Source: Dyadobacter bucti (GTDB lineage: Bacteria > Bacteroidota > Bacteroidia > Cytophagales > Spirosomataceae). Taken from it: a stretch of DNA of 64,000 nt. The stretch spans positions 1,054,001 through 1,118,000 of the forward strand of contig NZ_SWFP01000001.1 of the NCBI RefSeq assembly GCF_005869225.1. The letters run 5' to 3'. The notes beneath the pieces are model-generated. The model was given only the letters and a program-made list of their open reading frames with translations. It searched no databases and was not told the origin of the DNA. Below, one piece after another: positions 44,165 to 54,100 of this stretch (position 1 is the first letter of the stretch; the number at the start of each line of letters is the position of its first letter). The translations under genes and the position numbers were made by a program.

Positions 44165-45243
44165 ATTTTTCTGATAATCAGGGCAGCATTCCCACCTCCG
44201 AAACCTGACGCGGTTTTCAAGATCGTGTTTATTTGCGCCGGTTTATTGGCAGAAACAATATTCAGCTCCTTCGAAGTCCCTTTTTCACGGAAGCCAAGGC
44301 TTTTCAGCAACATTCCCTGGCGGATCATTTGCATGCAGACGGACGTTTCGATCACACCGGCCGCACCCAAAGTATGCCCGAAATATCCTTTCAGACTGTT
44401 CAAAGGGATATGTGTCAGGTTAAGCCGGTCAAATGCAATGGATTCCATTTCGTCATTATAGAGGGTAGCAGTGCCGTGGGCGCAAATAAAATCGATTTCA
44501 CTGGCCGTAATTCCGTTGTTGTTCATCGTTTTTTTCGTACTTCTGACAAGTCCCTCCCCCGTTCTCGACGGTCCTGAAATATGGTTCGCATCATTTGCGC
44601 TTGCGCCTGAAAACAATCGCAAAGGCTGGTCTTTGTAAATTTCCCTATCCGAAGAAACCACCACCGCCGCACAACCTTCTCCCATACTGATGCCTTTTCT
44701 GGCTGCATCAAAAGGCATACACGGTTGATCGCTGATCGCAAAAAGAGACTGAAAACCGTAAACGACAAAGTCAGAGATCAGGTCACAGCCGATTACGATA
44801 ACATGATCATAAATCTTTGCATTGATGAAGTTAGCAGCCGCATTAATGGCCAGTACACCTGAAATACAGGCATTGGAAACGATGATTGGCTGATGCGCAA
44901 GATGGAACTCCGTAATTAAGGCAGCAGCCGGCTCCCCGAACTGGTCTGCTATATTCCCGTCCAGTTCACCTTTTGTCGAACTGATCAGGACAATTGTTCT
45001 TGCGGAAGGTAATATTGCGGGATCTATTTTTTCTGATATTTGCTTCAAAGCCCTTGTAAGCAGGCCCCTGAATCTGGCAGGCCCGGTCAGTCCCGGGATT
45101 TTTGACAGATACAATCCTTCTTTGTCAAATCCGGCATCTGGCACCAGCGAAATCCCTGACCGGTTCTCACAAAGCGCAAGCCAGTTTTCTTCTGTTGTTT
45201 CCCCCAAGGGACTGATCATTACTTCTGCACCTATGTAGGCCAT
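44161..45243 (-). CDS. Complete beta-ketoacyl synthase (ApeO/FabB-like)
   Basis: The 360-residue protein has all three catalytic residues: Cys126 in SNACISGV, His256 in CAHGTAT and His290 in FGHTLGAAG. It is shorter than FabF (about 410), as are several aryl-polyene ketosynthases. It is coupled to the short ketosynthase-like gene by an ATGA overlap and follows the thioesterase gene at 41 bases. Expected to extend the polyene chain or start it from an aryl thioester. Which of the three complete enzymes does initiation cannot be told. Confidence 0.9.
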   Translation of the reverse strand: MAYIGAEVMISPLGETTEENWLALCENRSGISLVPDAGFDKEGLYLSKIPGLTGPARFRGLLTRALKQISEKIDPAILPSARTIVLISSTKGELDGNIADQFGEPAAALITEFHLAHQPIIVSNACISGVLAINAAANFINAKIYDHVIVIGCDLISDFVVYGFQSLFAISDQPCMPFDAARKGISMGEGCAAVVVSSDREIYKDQPLRLFSGASANDANHISGPSRTGEGLVRSTKKTMNNNGITASEIDFICAHGTATLYNDEMESIAFDRLNLTHIPLNSLKGYFGHTLGAAGVIETSVCMQMIRQGMLLKSLGFREKGTSKELNIVSANKPAQINTILKTASGFGGGNAALIIRKI

Positions 45244-45284
45244 TTTAATAGTCTGAGATTTTCAATTGCAGCCCGGGCACTGTC

Positions 45285-45698
45285 CTACACATTGTTTTTA
45301 GTTTTCCAGTCTTTGTAAAACTCTGGTGTGAGCAGTTCCAGCGTACGGGTCTCCTTGTCCAGAAAAACCTGCATAGTTTTACCTACTGCACATAATTCAT
45401 TGGTAGTGAGATTGATCACTTCGTATTCAAACTGAATTTTTGCGGATTTGGCGGGAATATAACGCGTAATCACTTTGATGATCTGACCATAGTAAACAGG
45501 CGCTTTATGATCAATTTCCGATTTTACGATCGGGGTAAAATATCCTTTGTCAAAAATCGTAAGATACTCTAATCCATAGGCCTTACCGAATGCCTCCCTG
45601 CCGTCTTCGAAAAATTTGAGGTAGTTGCCGTGCCACACGACACCCATAGCATCCGTTTCACTAAATCGTATATCAATTTCTATTTCAGAAGCAATCAT
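45285..45698 (-). CDS. 4HBT/YbgC-like acyl thioesterase
   Basis: The 137-residue hotdog protein has the thioesterase signature ETDAMGVVWHGNYLKFFED (13-31) with the catalytic Asp in the T-D-A-M-G loop, typical of the 4-hydroxybenzoyl-CoA/YbgC family. It would release or proofread acyl-ACP or acyl-CoA intermediates. It sits between the ketosynthase and dehydratase genes in the leftward unit, with 26 bases to the dehydratase gene. Thioesterases of this type are standard in aryl-polyene (ApeK-type) and flexirubin clusters. Confidence 0.87.
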   Translation of the reverse strand: MIASEIEIDIRFSETDAMGVVWHGNYLKFFEDGREAFGKAYGLEYLTIFDKGYFTPIVKSEIDHKAPVYYGQIIKVITRYIPAKSAKIQFEYEVINLTTNELCAVGKTMQVFLDKETRTLELLTPEFYKDWKTKNNV

Positions 45699-45724
45699 AT
45701 TAATTCTTAAAGGTTAGGAGCGGG

Positions 45725-46144
45725 TTATTGTGTCACCACAATTTTCATTTCACATCCAAGCAATATACGCCCTTCCAGGAAACTTTCCCCTTTAACGAGA
45801 TAAATATTTCCCAGCTGGTGCATTGGTGTGACTACCGTTCTGATAACCGAATTCACAGCCGGAAGCTCAAAAACTTCCAGCTTGGACACCGCTCCTATGT
45901 ATCCGATCTTCGGCGGTCCGCCGCCCTCGCTGTCCAGAAAACCAAAAGAAGCTGCGCAGGTTTGCGCGATATTTTCAATAAGCCCGGATTCCTGAAAAAA
46001 GCCGTTCTCAACAAGTATATTTTCCTCATTCACAAAAAAATCCGACTCAAACCTTTCCGGGGAAATGCTCACTAGGTTATCGATCATCACGAAAGGCGGC
46101 CGGTGGGGGATATACAGGTGCAGCGCTGCTTTACTGACAAGCAT
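45725..46144 (-). CDS. ApeP-like 3-hydroxyacyl-ACP dehydratase (hotdog)
   Basis: The 139-residue protein has a FabZ-like hotdog: LYIPHRPPFVMIDNLVSI (10-27) and ESGLIENIAQTCAAS (52-66), where FabZ-type enzymes have the catalytic His and Glu of PHRxPF and the Glu-x-x-AQ helix. Both His and Glu are in place here. It is a second dehydratase besides the one at 39326; aryl-polyene systems also use two hotdog proteins (ApeI and ApeP). It abuts the acyltransferase gene with a one-base overlap. Confidence 0.85.
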   Translation of the reverse strand: MLVSKAALHLYIPHRPPFVMIDNLVSISPERFESDFFVNEENILVENGFFQESGLIENIAQTCAASFGFLDSEGGGPPKIGYIGAVSKLEVFELPAVNSVIRTVVTPMHQLGNIYLVKGESFLEGRILLGCEMKIVVTQ

Positions 46145-47010
46145 TATTGAAAAAAGTTGAAATAATTAAACCATTGTTCGGGATATTCCCTTACTTTTTT
46201 TTCCAGCTCGGCCACATATAACTGAGCAATTTCCTCGGGCTTCATTTTCGCGGTAATAGGCAAGGTTGCGCTTAAATGATAGCTGTATTTACCATTTTTG
46301 GCGGCAAAAACGAAGGTAACCGGCGCATCAAATTTGGATGCAATAAGAAACGGACCATACGGAAACTTTGCCTTCTGACCGAAAAAATCAAGCTCCATGA
46401 ATTTTGCCCCTTCCATGTAACGATCGGAATGTATTGCCACGAACTCATTGTTTACCAGCGCATTTCTGATAGCGATAATATGCGACAAGTCATTTTTGAT
46501 GGCAATCACCTTGAAGCGGGAACCGCCCGTGGACAGATCCATATACTTTTTAATATTTTCCACTTCGGCATCCAGCATCACAATATTAATGGTGGGCGTG
46601 ATCCGGCCTTTGAGCAAATTACCCGCAGTTTCCCAGTTTCCAAGATGTGCACTGAGCAGTATCCCTCCCTTCCCTCCATCCCGCATATCAATCAGGTATT
46701 GCTCATTTTGAAAGGTATGGGAGTATTTTTCATCCTTGCCCAATAAAAAAGCAGCCCGGTCGACGAGTGTCTGACCGAAAATGTAAAAATTCCGGCGAAT
46801 CAGCTTTTTTGCTTTTGCACCGGAAATCCGTAAAGTTTTCTGATAAAAATCGAGAAGTGCTCTTTTGGGCCTTGCAGCAAACAGAAAGTAATAAAGGGTT
46901 ACTATCCGAAGCAACAGATAAGCAAAATCCAGCCCTAATGAATTTATAAAAAAAAGGAAGATTTTGTACCCCGTTAAGGATCCTTTGGTTTTACCATCCC
47001 AACGGTTCAT
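46144..47010 (-). CDS. LpxL/HtrB-family acyltransferase
   Basis: The 288-residue protein matches the lauroyl/myristoyl acyltransferase family: one N-terminal membrane helix (about 18-45), ILLSAHLGNWETAGNLL (115-131) with the catalytic H-x4-E dyad, and AIHSDRYMEGAKF with the second substrate motif. In flexirubin and aryl-polyene clusters such enzymes are thought to put the pigment acyl chain on a lipid or glycolipid acceptor at the inner membrane. It lies between the two acyl-carrier/dehydratase genes with no gaps over 3 bases. Confidence 0.9.
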   Translation of the reverse strand: MNRWDGKTKGSLTGYKIFLFFINSLGLDFAYLLLRIVTLYYFLFAARPKRALLDFYQKTLRISGAKAKKLIRRNFYIFGQTLVDRAAFLLGKDEKYSHTFQNEQYLIDMRDGGKGGILLSAHLGNWETAGNLLKGRITPTINIVMLDAEVENIKKYMDLSTGGSRFKVIAIKNDLSHIIAIRNALVNNEFVAIHSDRYMEGAKFMELDFFGQKAKFPYGPFLIASKFDAPVTFVFAAKNGKYSYHLSATLPITAKMKPEEIAQLYVAELEKKVREYPEQWFNYFNFFQ

Positions 47011-47012
47011 TC

Positions 47013-47279
47013 CTATAATGAAAGTTTCTTGCGAACAAGCTGGTAAAAATCCCCGAAAGTCTGGATCTCCTTGAAATCCTCTCCGGTAAGCTTAATATTG
47101 AGATTTTCCTCGATGAGCACAACAAGATCCACATAGTCCAGACTATCCAAATCCAGTGTGTCTTTTAAATTGTTTTCAGGAAGAATCAGATCCCGGTCCA
47201 CCTCGAACTCCTCGGATAAAAAATCTCTGGTATCTTCAATAACTTCTTCCAAATTCATTTTTACGTCGTTAGCATGCAT
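47013..47279 (-). CDS. Acyl carrier protein 2 of the pigment cluster
   Basis: The 88-residue protein has the phosphopantetheine site DLDSLDYVDL with Ser46. It is highly acidic and helical as ACPs are. The start is uncertain: a -7 promoter-like TAATTTTG at 47285-47292 is too close for the first ATG (47279) to have a leader, so a second ATG at 47258 (MNLEEVIEDT) is a real alternative. It differs from ACP 1 at the DSL/DSI motif and may serve a different set of ketosynthases. Confidence 0.92.
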   Translation of the reverse strand: MHANDVKMNLEEVIEDTRDFLSEEFEVDRDLILPENNLKDTLDLDSLDYVDLVVLIEENLNIKLTGEDFKEIQTFGDFYQLVRKKLSL

Positions 47280-47284
47280 AGCTA

Positions 47285-47292
47285 CAAAATTA
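47285..47292 (-). promoter_or_regulatory. Possible internal promoter ahead of ACP 2
   Basis: The 207-base gap 47280-47486 is the only large break in the leftward unit. On the minus strand it contains two perfect TAnnTTTG motifs: TAATTTTG at 47292-47285 and TAAATTTG further upstream near 47424. Neither has a clear TTG at the right spacing. The gap itself suggests an internal promoter or regulator site. Confidence 0.3.
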
Positions 47293-47486
47293 ATTTATTC
47301 TGACTGATAGTTTAAAAATATTCCCACATTTTCATATATATATTCTCACCCCCGCGACAACAGTAGCATAAAATTGCCGGGGAGATACAGAAAATGGAGC
47401 GTACCGGGGTATAACAAATTTACGAAATTTTCTCACCCGTAATTCGCCGGATACGAAGTTTAAAGAATAGATTTTGTGGAAACAAG

Positions 47487-48704
47487 CTAAACTCTTTTGA
47501 TGATCAAAGTCGAGTTTGTGCCGCCGAAACCGAAGGAATTAGACAAAAAACAATTGATATACTGCTCTTTGGTGTCCGAAATGATATTGATCCTGGCGGA
47601 ATCCTCATCCGGATTTTCAAAATTGATGTTGGGGGCTATAAATGAACCCTGCATCATGAGCAAGGAATAAACGATCTCGCTCGCACCTGCCATCCAGCAT
47701 TCATGCCCGGTCATTGACTTGGTTGAACTTACCGGGACATTTCCGCCGAACACCTCAAAAATTGCTCTGGCCTCGCTGCCGTCCCCCACCGGTGTGGAAG
47801 TAGCGTGGGCATTGATATAATCGACGTCTTTTGTGGATATCTCAGCCTGTTTAAGAGCCATTTGCAGCGACCGGATCTGACCCTCGATACTTGGATTTGA
47901 GATATGATCGCCGTTCGATGAAAAACCATAACCGATCAGTTCAGCCAGGATTGGCGCACCCCTTTTTACAGCAGCCTCATAAGATTCAAGGATTACCGTG
48001 GCTGCCCCGCCGCTGGGAATAAGACCATCCCTGTCGCGGTCAAAAGGCCTGGAAGCCTTTGTCGGTTCCGATTCACGCATTGAAAATGTACCCAGGCCGT
48101 CAAAACTTGCCATAGCCGCTGCATTGATTTCCTGCGCTCCGCCGCAGATCACGCGATCCTGTAAACCTTGCTTGATCATCAGGTAACCCATTCCAATCGA
48201 ATGCGACCCGGACGCACAAGCTGCGCTCAAAGTAAAATTGATCCCTTTCAGCTTGAAAATGGTGGAAAGGTTCATATTGACGGTACTATTCATATTCTGA
48301 AAAATAGCTCCGCTTCCAATTAAGGTAGTGTCCTGCTTTTCCCGGGCCTTGTCCACCGCTTCCATCACCGAAGCTGCGGTGCTGTCGTTCCCGTAAATGA
48401 TCCCAGTTTCCGATTTTTCAAGAAAATCCAGGTCCAGACCGGATACTTCCAGCGCTTCCCGGGTTGCCATGTATGCGTAGATCGCCGGCTGGTGCATCCC
48501 AAGCCGTTGCCTCCTCGATAAGTGTGCTTTAAGGTCAGGTTCCTGAACCATGCCCGTCAGCGCGGAGCGAAAGCCGAAATCTTTCCTGACCTGGTCGAAT
48601 ATGATACCACTTTTTCCGGCGTACAAAGACTTGGCTACCTCGTCCAGGTTCTCACCCAGGCAAGAATAGATGCCAATGCCGGTTATAACAACTCTGTGGT
48701 CCAT
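47487..48704 (-). CDS. Complete beta-ketoacyl-ACP synthase (FabF-like)
   Basis: The 405-residue enzyme has Cys163 in SAACASGSHS, His300 in NAHATST and His334 in MTGHECWMAG, so it is catalytically complete. The HATST variant of the first His motif is usual for FabF. It is the third gene of the leftward unit, three bases downstream of the ketoreductase gene. It is the longest of the three complete ketosynthases and closest to the main chain-extending enzyme of the aryl-polyene clusters (ApeR-like). Confidence 0.92.
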   Translation of the reverse strand: MDHRVVITGIGIYSCLGENLDEVAKSLYAGKSGIIFDQVRKDFGFRSALTGMVQEPDLKAHLSRRQRLGMHQPAIYAYMATREALEVSGLDLDFLEKSETGIIYGNDSTAASVMEAVDKAREKQDTTLIGSGAIFQNMNSTVNMNLSTIFKLKGINFTLSAACASGSHSIGMGYLMIKQGLQDRVICGGAQEINAAAMASFDGLGTFSMRESEPTKASRPFDRDRDGLIPSGGAATVILESYEAAVKRGAPILAELIGYGFSSNGDHISNPSIEGQIRSLQMALKQAEISTKDVDYINAHATSTPVGDGSEARAIFEVFGGNVPVSSTKSMTGHECWMAGASEIVYSLLMMQGSFIAPNINFENPDEDSARINIISDTKEQYINCFLSNSFGFGGTNSTLIIKRV

Positions 48705-48707
48705 TAA

Positions 48708-49439
48708 TTATGAATAAATTCCTCCGTTGATATTAATTACCTCTCCCGTGATATAGGCGGCTTTTTCGGAAGCCAAAAAGCTGACCAGATGTGCCACTTC
48801 CTCCGCTTTGCCAAACCTGTTCATCGGGATCATTTGTTTCAGTTCAGCCTCATTCAGATCCTTGGTCATATCGCTGGTAATAAACCCCGGCGCCACTGCA
48901 TTGACGGTTATTTTACGTTTGGCAACCTCCTGGGCAAGTGCTTTTGTGGCAGAAATAATAGCTCCTTTGGCCGCGGAATAATTAGTTTGCCCCGCTACAC
49001 CCTTCATCCCGGACACCGACGCAACATTGATAATGCGCCCTGTACGTTTGCGCAGCATCTGCTGAATTGTGTTCTGGGTAACGTTAAAAAGCCCTTTGGC
49101 CGATATGTTTATCACATCGTCCCAGTCCTTTTCCGGCATCCACATGAACAAACCGTCGCGGGTTATTCCTGCATTATTTACCAAAACACTGATAAACTTC
49201 TCTTCGTTCTTTTCCCGCCAGCCATTTAGTGCTTCATCCACCTCCGTTTTCACCTGAACATTGAACTGCAGCAACTCTCCCTGACCACCATTTGATTGGA
49301 TTTCGGCCAATGTCTCTTCGGCCGCGGCCAAATTGGAGGCATAGTTAACAAGTATATAAAGACCATGGTCCTTTGCCAGCTGAACCGCAATTGCTTTGCC
49401 AAGTCCTCTGGACGCCCCGGTCACCAGTGCACAGTTCAT
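48708..49439 (-). CDS. 3-oxoacyl-ACP reductase (FabG/ApeQ-like SDR)
   Basis: The 243-residue short-chain dehydrogenase has the NADP loop TGASRGLG (7-14), NNAG (88-91), the catalytic Ser in NVASVSG near 141-143, Tyr154 and Lys158 in YSAAK, and the FabG-typical end EVININGGIYS. It reduces 3-ketoacyl-ACP to the 3-hydroxy form before dehydration. It is tied to the ammonia-lyase gene by a four-base overlap. There is no enoyl reductase in the cluster, which is what leaves the double bonds of a polyene. Confidence 0.95.
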   Translation of the reverse strand: MNCALVTGASRGLGKAIAVQLAKDHGLYILVNYASNLAAAEETLAEIQSNGGQGELLQFNVQVKTEVDEALNGWREKNEEKFISVLVNNAGITRDGLFMWMPEKDWDDVINISAKGLFNVTQNTIQQMLRKRTGRIINVASVSGMKGVAGQTNYSAAKGAIISATKALAQEVAKRKITVNAVAPGFITSDMTKDLNEAELKQMIPMNRFGKAEEVAHLVSFLASEKAAYITGEVININGGIYS

Positions 49440-50965
49440 AATTTAAAAGGGGTTTCTTTAATGTAATCGTAAACCGCCGCTATACTTTCCGACTGAGGCA
49501 CATCCTCTTTTACAAAATGCGCCTTCTGCCTGATCTGATCGTAGATGGATTTTGCATTGGGTGAAAGCTGTTCTTTCTCATCCGCCTCCAGCAAGTCTAT
49601 CGCCTGGCAGATCGCCATGATATGGATCGACATTACCTGAAACGAATTTTCCAGAACCTGCTTGGCGAGCACCGCGCTGTTGGTACCCATGCTCACAATG
49701 TCCTGATTATCATTATTATTAGGAATACTATGCACATAAACCGAATTGGACAACGCCTGATTTTCCGCTGTCGTGGACGTGGCCGTAAACTGCACACCCT
49801 GAAAACCGAAGTTCAGCCCCCAGGTACCCGCATTCAGGAACGGGGGGAATTTTCCATTCAATTTACTGTTCATCAGAAAGTTAAGCTGGCGTTCCATCAG
49901 CATGGAAAGCTTGGTCAGCACGATCTTAACCTTGTCCATTTCCAGGGAAATATAGTCGCCGTGGAAATTGCCCCCATGAAAAACGTTATCGTCGTCAGGG
50001 CTTACAATTGGATTATCATTGGTAGAATTCAGCTCATTCTCAACTACTTCCTGTGCATAAAGAATCGTATCGAGGATCGGACCGATGATCTGAGGCACGC
50101 AACGGATGGAGTAATATTCCTGGATTTTCCGTTCAAATTCTTTTCGCTGTAAATTGGTATCGTCTTTAAAAAGCTCTTCCCTGTTTCTGATGAGCCCGCT
50201 TCCAGCCACAAAATCACGCATCTGCTGCGCTACGACCTGCTGTCCTCTGTGATGTTTTACAGCATTGAGCTGCTTTGAAAAAGAATCGTCGAAAGCCTCG
50301 ATGACTTCATTCAACATGGAAGAAGCTGCAATCCCCCACTGAACAAGGCGTTTTGCATAAATAATATTGATGGCCGCCATGCCCGTCATGCAGGAAGTAC
50401 CATTGATCAGCCCCAGGCCGTCACGCAATTCCATCCGGAGCGGCGCGATACCCGTTTTGGCAAGTACATCCGCAGTTTTCGTCCTTACCCCAGCCTCGTA
50501 CACATAGCCTTCGCCAATAAGATTAAGACCCAGATGCGATAATTGTACCAGGTCGCCGCTTGCGCCAACACTTCCATGCTCAAAAATTTCGGGAACAATG
50601 CCGTTATTCAAAAAGGCGACCAGCTGCTTGATCACCGCCGTGCTTACGCCTGAGTTGGCCTGTAAAAATGAATTCAAACGGGCTATCATTACGCTTCTCG
50701 CGTAGATTTCGTTCAGCGGCTTTCCGATCCCGCTTGAATGGCTGCGGATCAGATTGTATTGTAGATTACTCAGTTTATCGGTTTCGATACGGTACTGGGC
50801 CATCGGGCCGAAACCTGTATTGATACCATATATAATTTTATCTTTGGAAAAATTCGTTAAAAAGGCAAAAGATTTCGAAACTTGATTAAGTGCGTCTTCG
50901 GCTAAGATGAATTCCTTCTTTTCAAAAGCATACTGCTCGATCTGAGCTAAGGAAATACTATTCAT
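49436..50965 (-). CDS. Tyrosine ammonia-lyase (HAL/PAL/TAL family)
   Basis: The 509-residue enzyme converts tyrosine to 4-coumarate, the expected aryl starter. The MIO cofactor triad Ala135-Ser136-Gly137 is in EHGSVGASGDLVQ. Catalytic Tyr46 is in YGINTGFGP. The selectivity loop reads NLIRSHSSG with Ser75-His76: the same pair as in histidine ammonia-lyases and, as I recall it, in the characterised tyrosine lyase of Flavobacterium johnsoniae, whose neighbouring segments (FHGDYISLEMDK, VHSIPNNNDNQDIVSMG) also match closely. It is the first gene of the leftward unit, after a divergent promoter region. Confidence 0.93.
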   Translation of the reverse strand: MNSISLAQIEQYAFEKKEFILAEDALNQVSKSFAFLTNFSKDKIIYGINTGFGPMAQYRIETDKLSNLQYNLIRSHSSGIGKPLNEIYARSVMIARLNSFLQANSGVSTAVIKQLVAFLNNGIVPEIFEHGSVGASGDLVQLSHLGLNLIGEGYVYEAGVRTKTADVLAKTGIAPLRMELRDGLGLINGTSCMTGMAAINIIYAKRLVQWGIAASSMLNEVIEAFDDSFSKQLNAVKHHRGQQVVAQQMRDFVAGSGLIRNREELFKDDTNLQRKEFERKIQEYYSIRCVPQIIGPILDTILYAQEVVENELNSTNDNPIVSPDDDNVFHGGNFHGDYISLEMDKVKIVLTKLSMLMERQLNFLMNSKLNGKFPPFLNAGTWGLNFGFQGVQFTATSTTAENQALSNSVYVHSIPNNNDNQDIVSMGTNSAVLAKQVLENSFQVMSIHIMAICQAIDLLEADEKEQLSPNAKSIYDQIRQKAHFVKEDVPQSESIAAVYDYIKETPFKL

Positions 50966-51057
50966 TTAGAGATGGAGTAATTAAATATTGTGTAAAATAA
51001 ATCTTTTTTTACCGCTTTGGCAAACCAGTCCATCACCACCGGTCACACACTTGAAAG

Positions 51058-51087
51058 TTGTCAGATTTGTACATTTGCTTAATTTTG
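51058..51087 (+). promoter_or_regulatory. Promoter of the exporter-fusion operon
   Basis: TTG (51058-51060) and TAATTTTG (51080-51087) are 19 bases apart and match the Bacteroidota -33 and -7 elements. The ATG at 51113 is 25 bases downstream. It lies in the 147-base divergent region shared with the ammonia-lyase gene, for which only a weak leftward motif was seen. Confidence 0.6.
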
Positions 51088-51112
51088 CCTGAAACACACG
51101 TTACCCCAGTCA

Positions 51113-54100
51113 ATGATCGGAGATTTATTATTAAGGCTTAATAAAGTTCTTACCAGTCACAAATCGATCTTCTTCATTGCCCTGATCCTTCTCGTCAGTG
51201 TCCTGTTCTATGGAATCTCGCGGCTGACGGTAACTGAAAGTATATTTGCAACCCTGCCCAAGGGTAAGAGCTTCGAAGAATTCAACCGACTGATCGAAAA
51301 TAAAAACATTATTAATCAGATTGTTTTTTCTGTCCAGACAGACCCGGAAATTTCGACCGACGACGCCCGTGAACTCGCCGAAAACTTTACCGATTCTTTA
51401 AACCGGTACACGAATGGTTACATTAAGAACATCCAGGCGGAAAGGCCGGGGATCCAGGAGGATGTTTACCAGTACACTTTCGCTCATTTTCCGGAGCTGA
51501 TCGACTCGTCCTATTACCCCCATATTGCATCAAAAATCCGCCCGGACTCGATCCGCAATGCGGTCTCCTCGGTCTATAACCAATTGCTTACGCCGGGCGG
51601 TACGTTCCTGAAACAATTCATCTTAAACGACCCGCTGGGGCTCACGGGCAAATTTTTCGGGGAACTCAATACCAATAACAACAGTAACGGTATGGTGCTT
51701 GACGACGGCATCATGTTCTCAGCCGACCGGAAGCAGATCATTATTTTTGCCTCGACCAGCTATGATTCTGGCAATTCCGGCGAAAATGTAGAGCTGTACA
51801 ACCGCATGGAATCGTTCAGGGAAAAATGGAATAAAACCAACCGCCATCATCCGTTTACGTATTTCGGCACTTTTGAAATAGCCGCCCGAAATGCGATCCA
51901 GGTCAAGCATGATTCGTATAAAACAGCGATCATCGCTGCAATCGCCATCCTTTGCATCCTTATTTTCTATTACCGAAAGTTTCTGATCCCGCTGTACATT
52001 ATTCTGCCAGGGATTTTCGGCGGCATTTTTGCGTTGGGGCTCGTAGGCTTTTTACGGCCCGAGGTATCCGGGATTTCGCTTGCTACCGGGGCTGTTATTT
52101 TCGGGATACTGCTCGATTATGCATTCCATTTTTTTACACACCTGCGGCATACCGGGTCCATATCCACAGCAATCAAAGAAGTAAGTGCCCCCCTGCTGAC
52201 CGGCAGTTTTACTACCATAATGGCATTCAGTGCCTTACATTTTGCCAATTCAGTCGTACTTCAGGATTTCGGGCTTTTTGCTTCGCTCAGTCTGCTGGGC
52301 GCTGCTCTTTTTACTTTAATCGCACTTCCCGTTATATTGTCGGCGGTTTCTTTTGATTATAAAAAAATCCCTGCCGGGTACAGTTTCCTCAAAATACCTC
52401 CCATACCATCCCGTCTCCGAAACATGATACTGGTTTTGATCGGGATACTTACGGTGGTATTGCTCTATTTTTCACGCTACACTGAGTTCGACAGCGGCTT
52501 TGAAAACCTGAGTGTACAGGATAACGATCTTCAGAAACGCGAAGAAGCACTTACAGGAATCGATCCGAAAACTGAAAAACGGATCTATATTTTTGCGGCG
52601 GATCCGGTGAGAGCGAAAGCGGAGCAAAGTAACTATCAGGTTTACCAGGAACTGGTTCAGCTCAAAAAGCAGGGAAAAATCCATGATTTTGTATCCTCAG
52701 GATCTTTTCTGGTTCCGGAGAATATCCGGCGGCAACGCGAACAGCGGTGGAATCAGTTCTGGAACGCAGAAACAAAAAGGGCCACATACAACAGCCTCGA
52801 CGGATCTGCCTCGACAACCGGTTTTAGTCCGTCTGCATTCAGGGACTTCAAAGACTGGGTAGCATTGAAATACAAAAGTCCGATCGGCAGGGATACACTT
52901 TTTGACGAGCTGGGCATCAGCAATCTGATTGATTCAAAACCTTCGGAAACCAAATTCATCACCACATTGATCGCTGATCAGCAGGAGCTTTCCGGTGTAA
53001 AAACCCAGCTGCGTGCTATTCCCGGCGTGGCCATATTCGACCGGGGCGAACTGGCGGGCGAGTTGCTTTCATTGGTCAGAGATGATTTCAATTACATCCT
53101 CCTGGCTTCGGCCCTGGTAGTTTTCCTTACCTTACTAATCGTTTACGGACGAATAGAACTCACGTTGTTGTCTTTCCTGCCGATGGTAATCAGCTGGATC
53201 TGGATCCTGGGCATTGCGGCAATTCTCGGCATCAAATTCAATTTCGTCAATGTCGTTATCACCACATTCATCTTCGGCCTGGGCGACGATTTCAGCATAT
53301 TTGTTACCGACGGGCTTTTGAGCAAATACAAGTATGCCAAGGACAGCCTGCACTCCTATCAGTCTGCAATTACCTTATCAGCCGCCACTACGATCATCGG
53401 GACAGGTGTACTGATTTTTGCAGAACATCCTGCCATTCATTCCATTGCACTCATCAGTGTACTGGGAGTTGTTTGTATCCTTTTTATATCATTCGTTTTT
53501 CAGCCCGTATTTTTTGATTTTTTTGTACAAAACCGCATAGCCCGAAAAAAGGCACCGGTAACCCTGCTGCCGTTTCTGATCAGTATCAATAGTTTTACGT
53601 ATTTTCTCTCGGGCTGCCTTTTCCTGCATTCCAAGCTGGTAACGATCTTATTATTACCCATTCCCAGAAAAAGAAAAAAAGCGATGATCAACGGTTCGCT
53701 TTCTTTTTATGCCAAAACAGTGATTTATTCCGGCCCCCATGTAAAGAAAAACTTCTCGGGACTGGAAAACTTAAATACTGAAAAACCAGTCATTTATATC
53801 GCCAACCACACTTCTTTTCTGGATATTCTGCTGGCGATTATGCTGACGCCGAAAATCGTGCTGATGGTAAAAGGCTGGGTTTACAACTCACCGTTCTTCG
53901 GCCCAATCATCCGGTTTGCGGGCTATATATATACCGACGACGGCCCGGAAGAAAACGTCCGGAAACTGAGAGCGTTGGTCGCAGACGGCTATTCTTTGTT
54001 GATTTTCCCGGAAGGTACAAGGTCGGAAGATGGAAAAATCGGCCGGTTTCACAAAGGCGCTTTTCACCTGGCGGAACAACTTGATCTTGACATTCAACCA

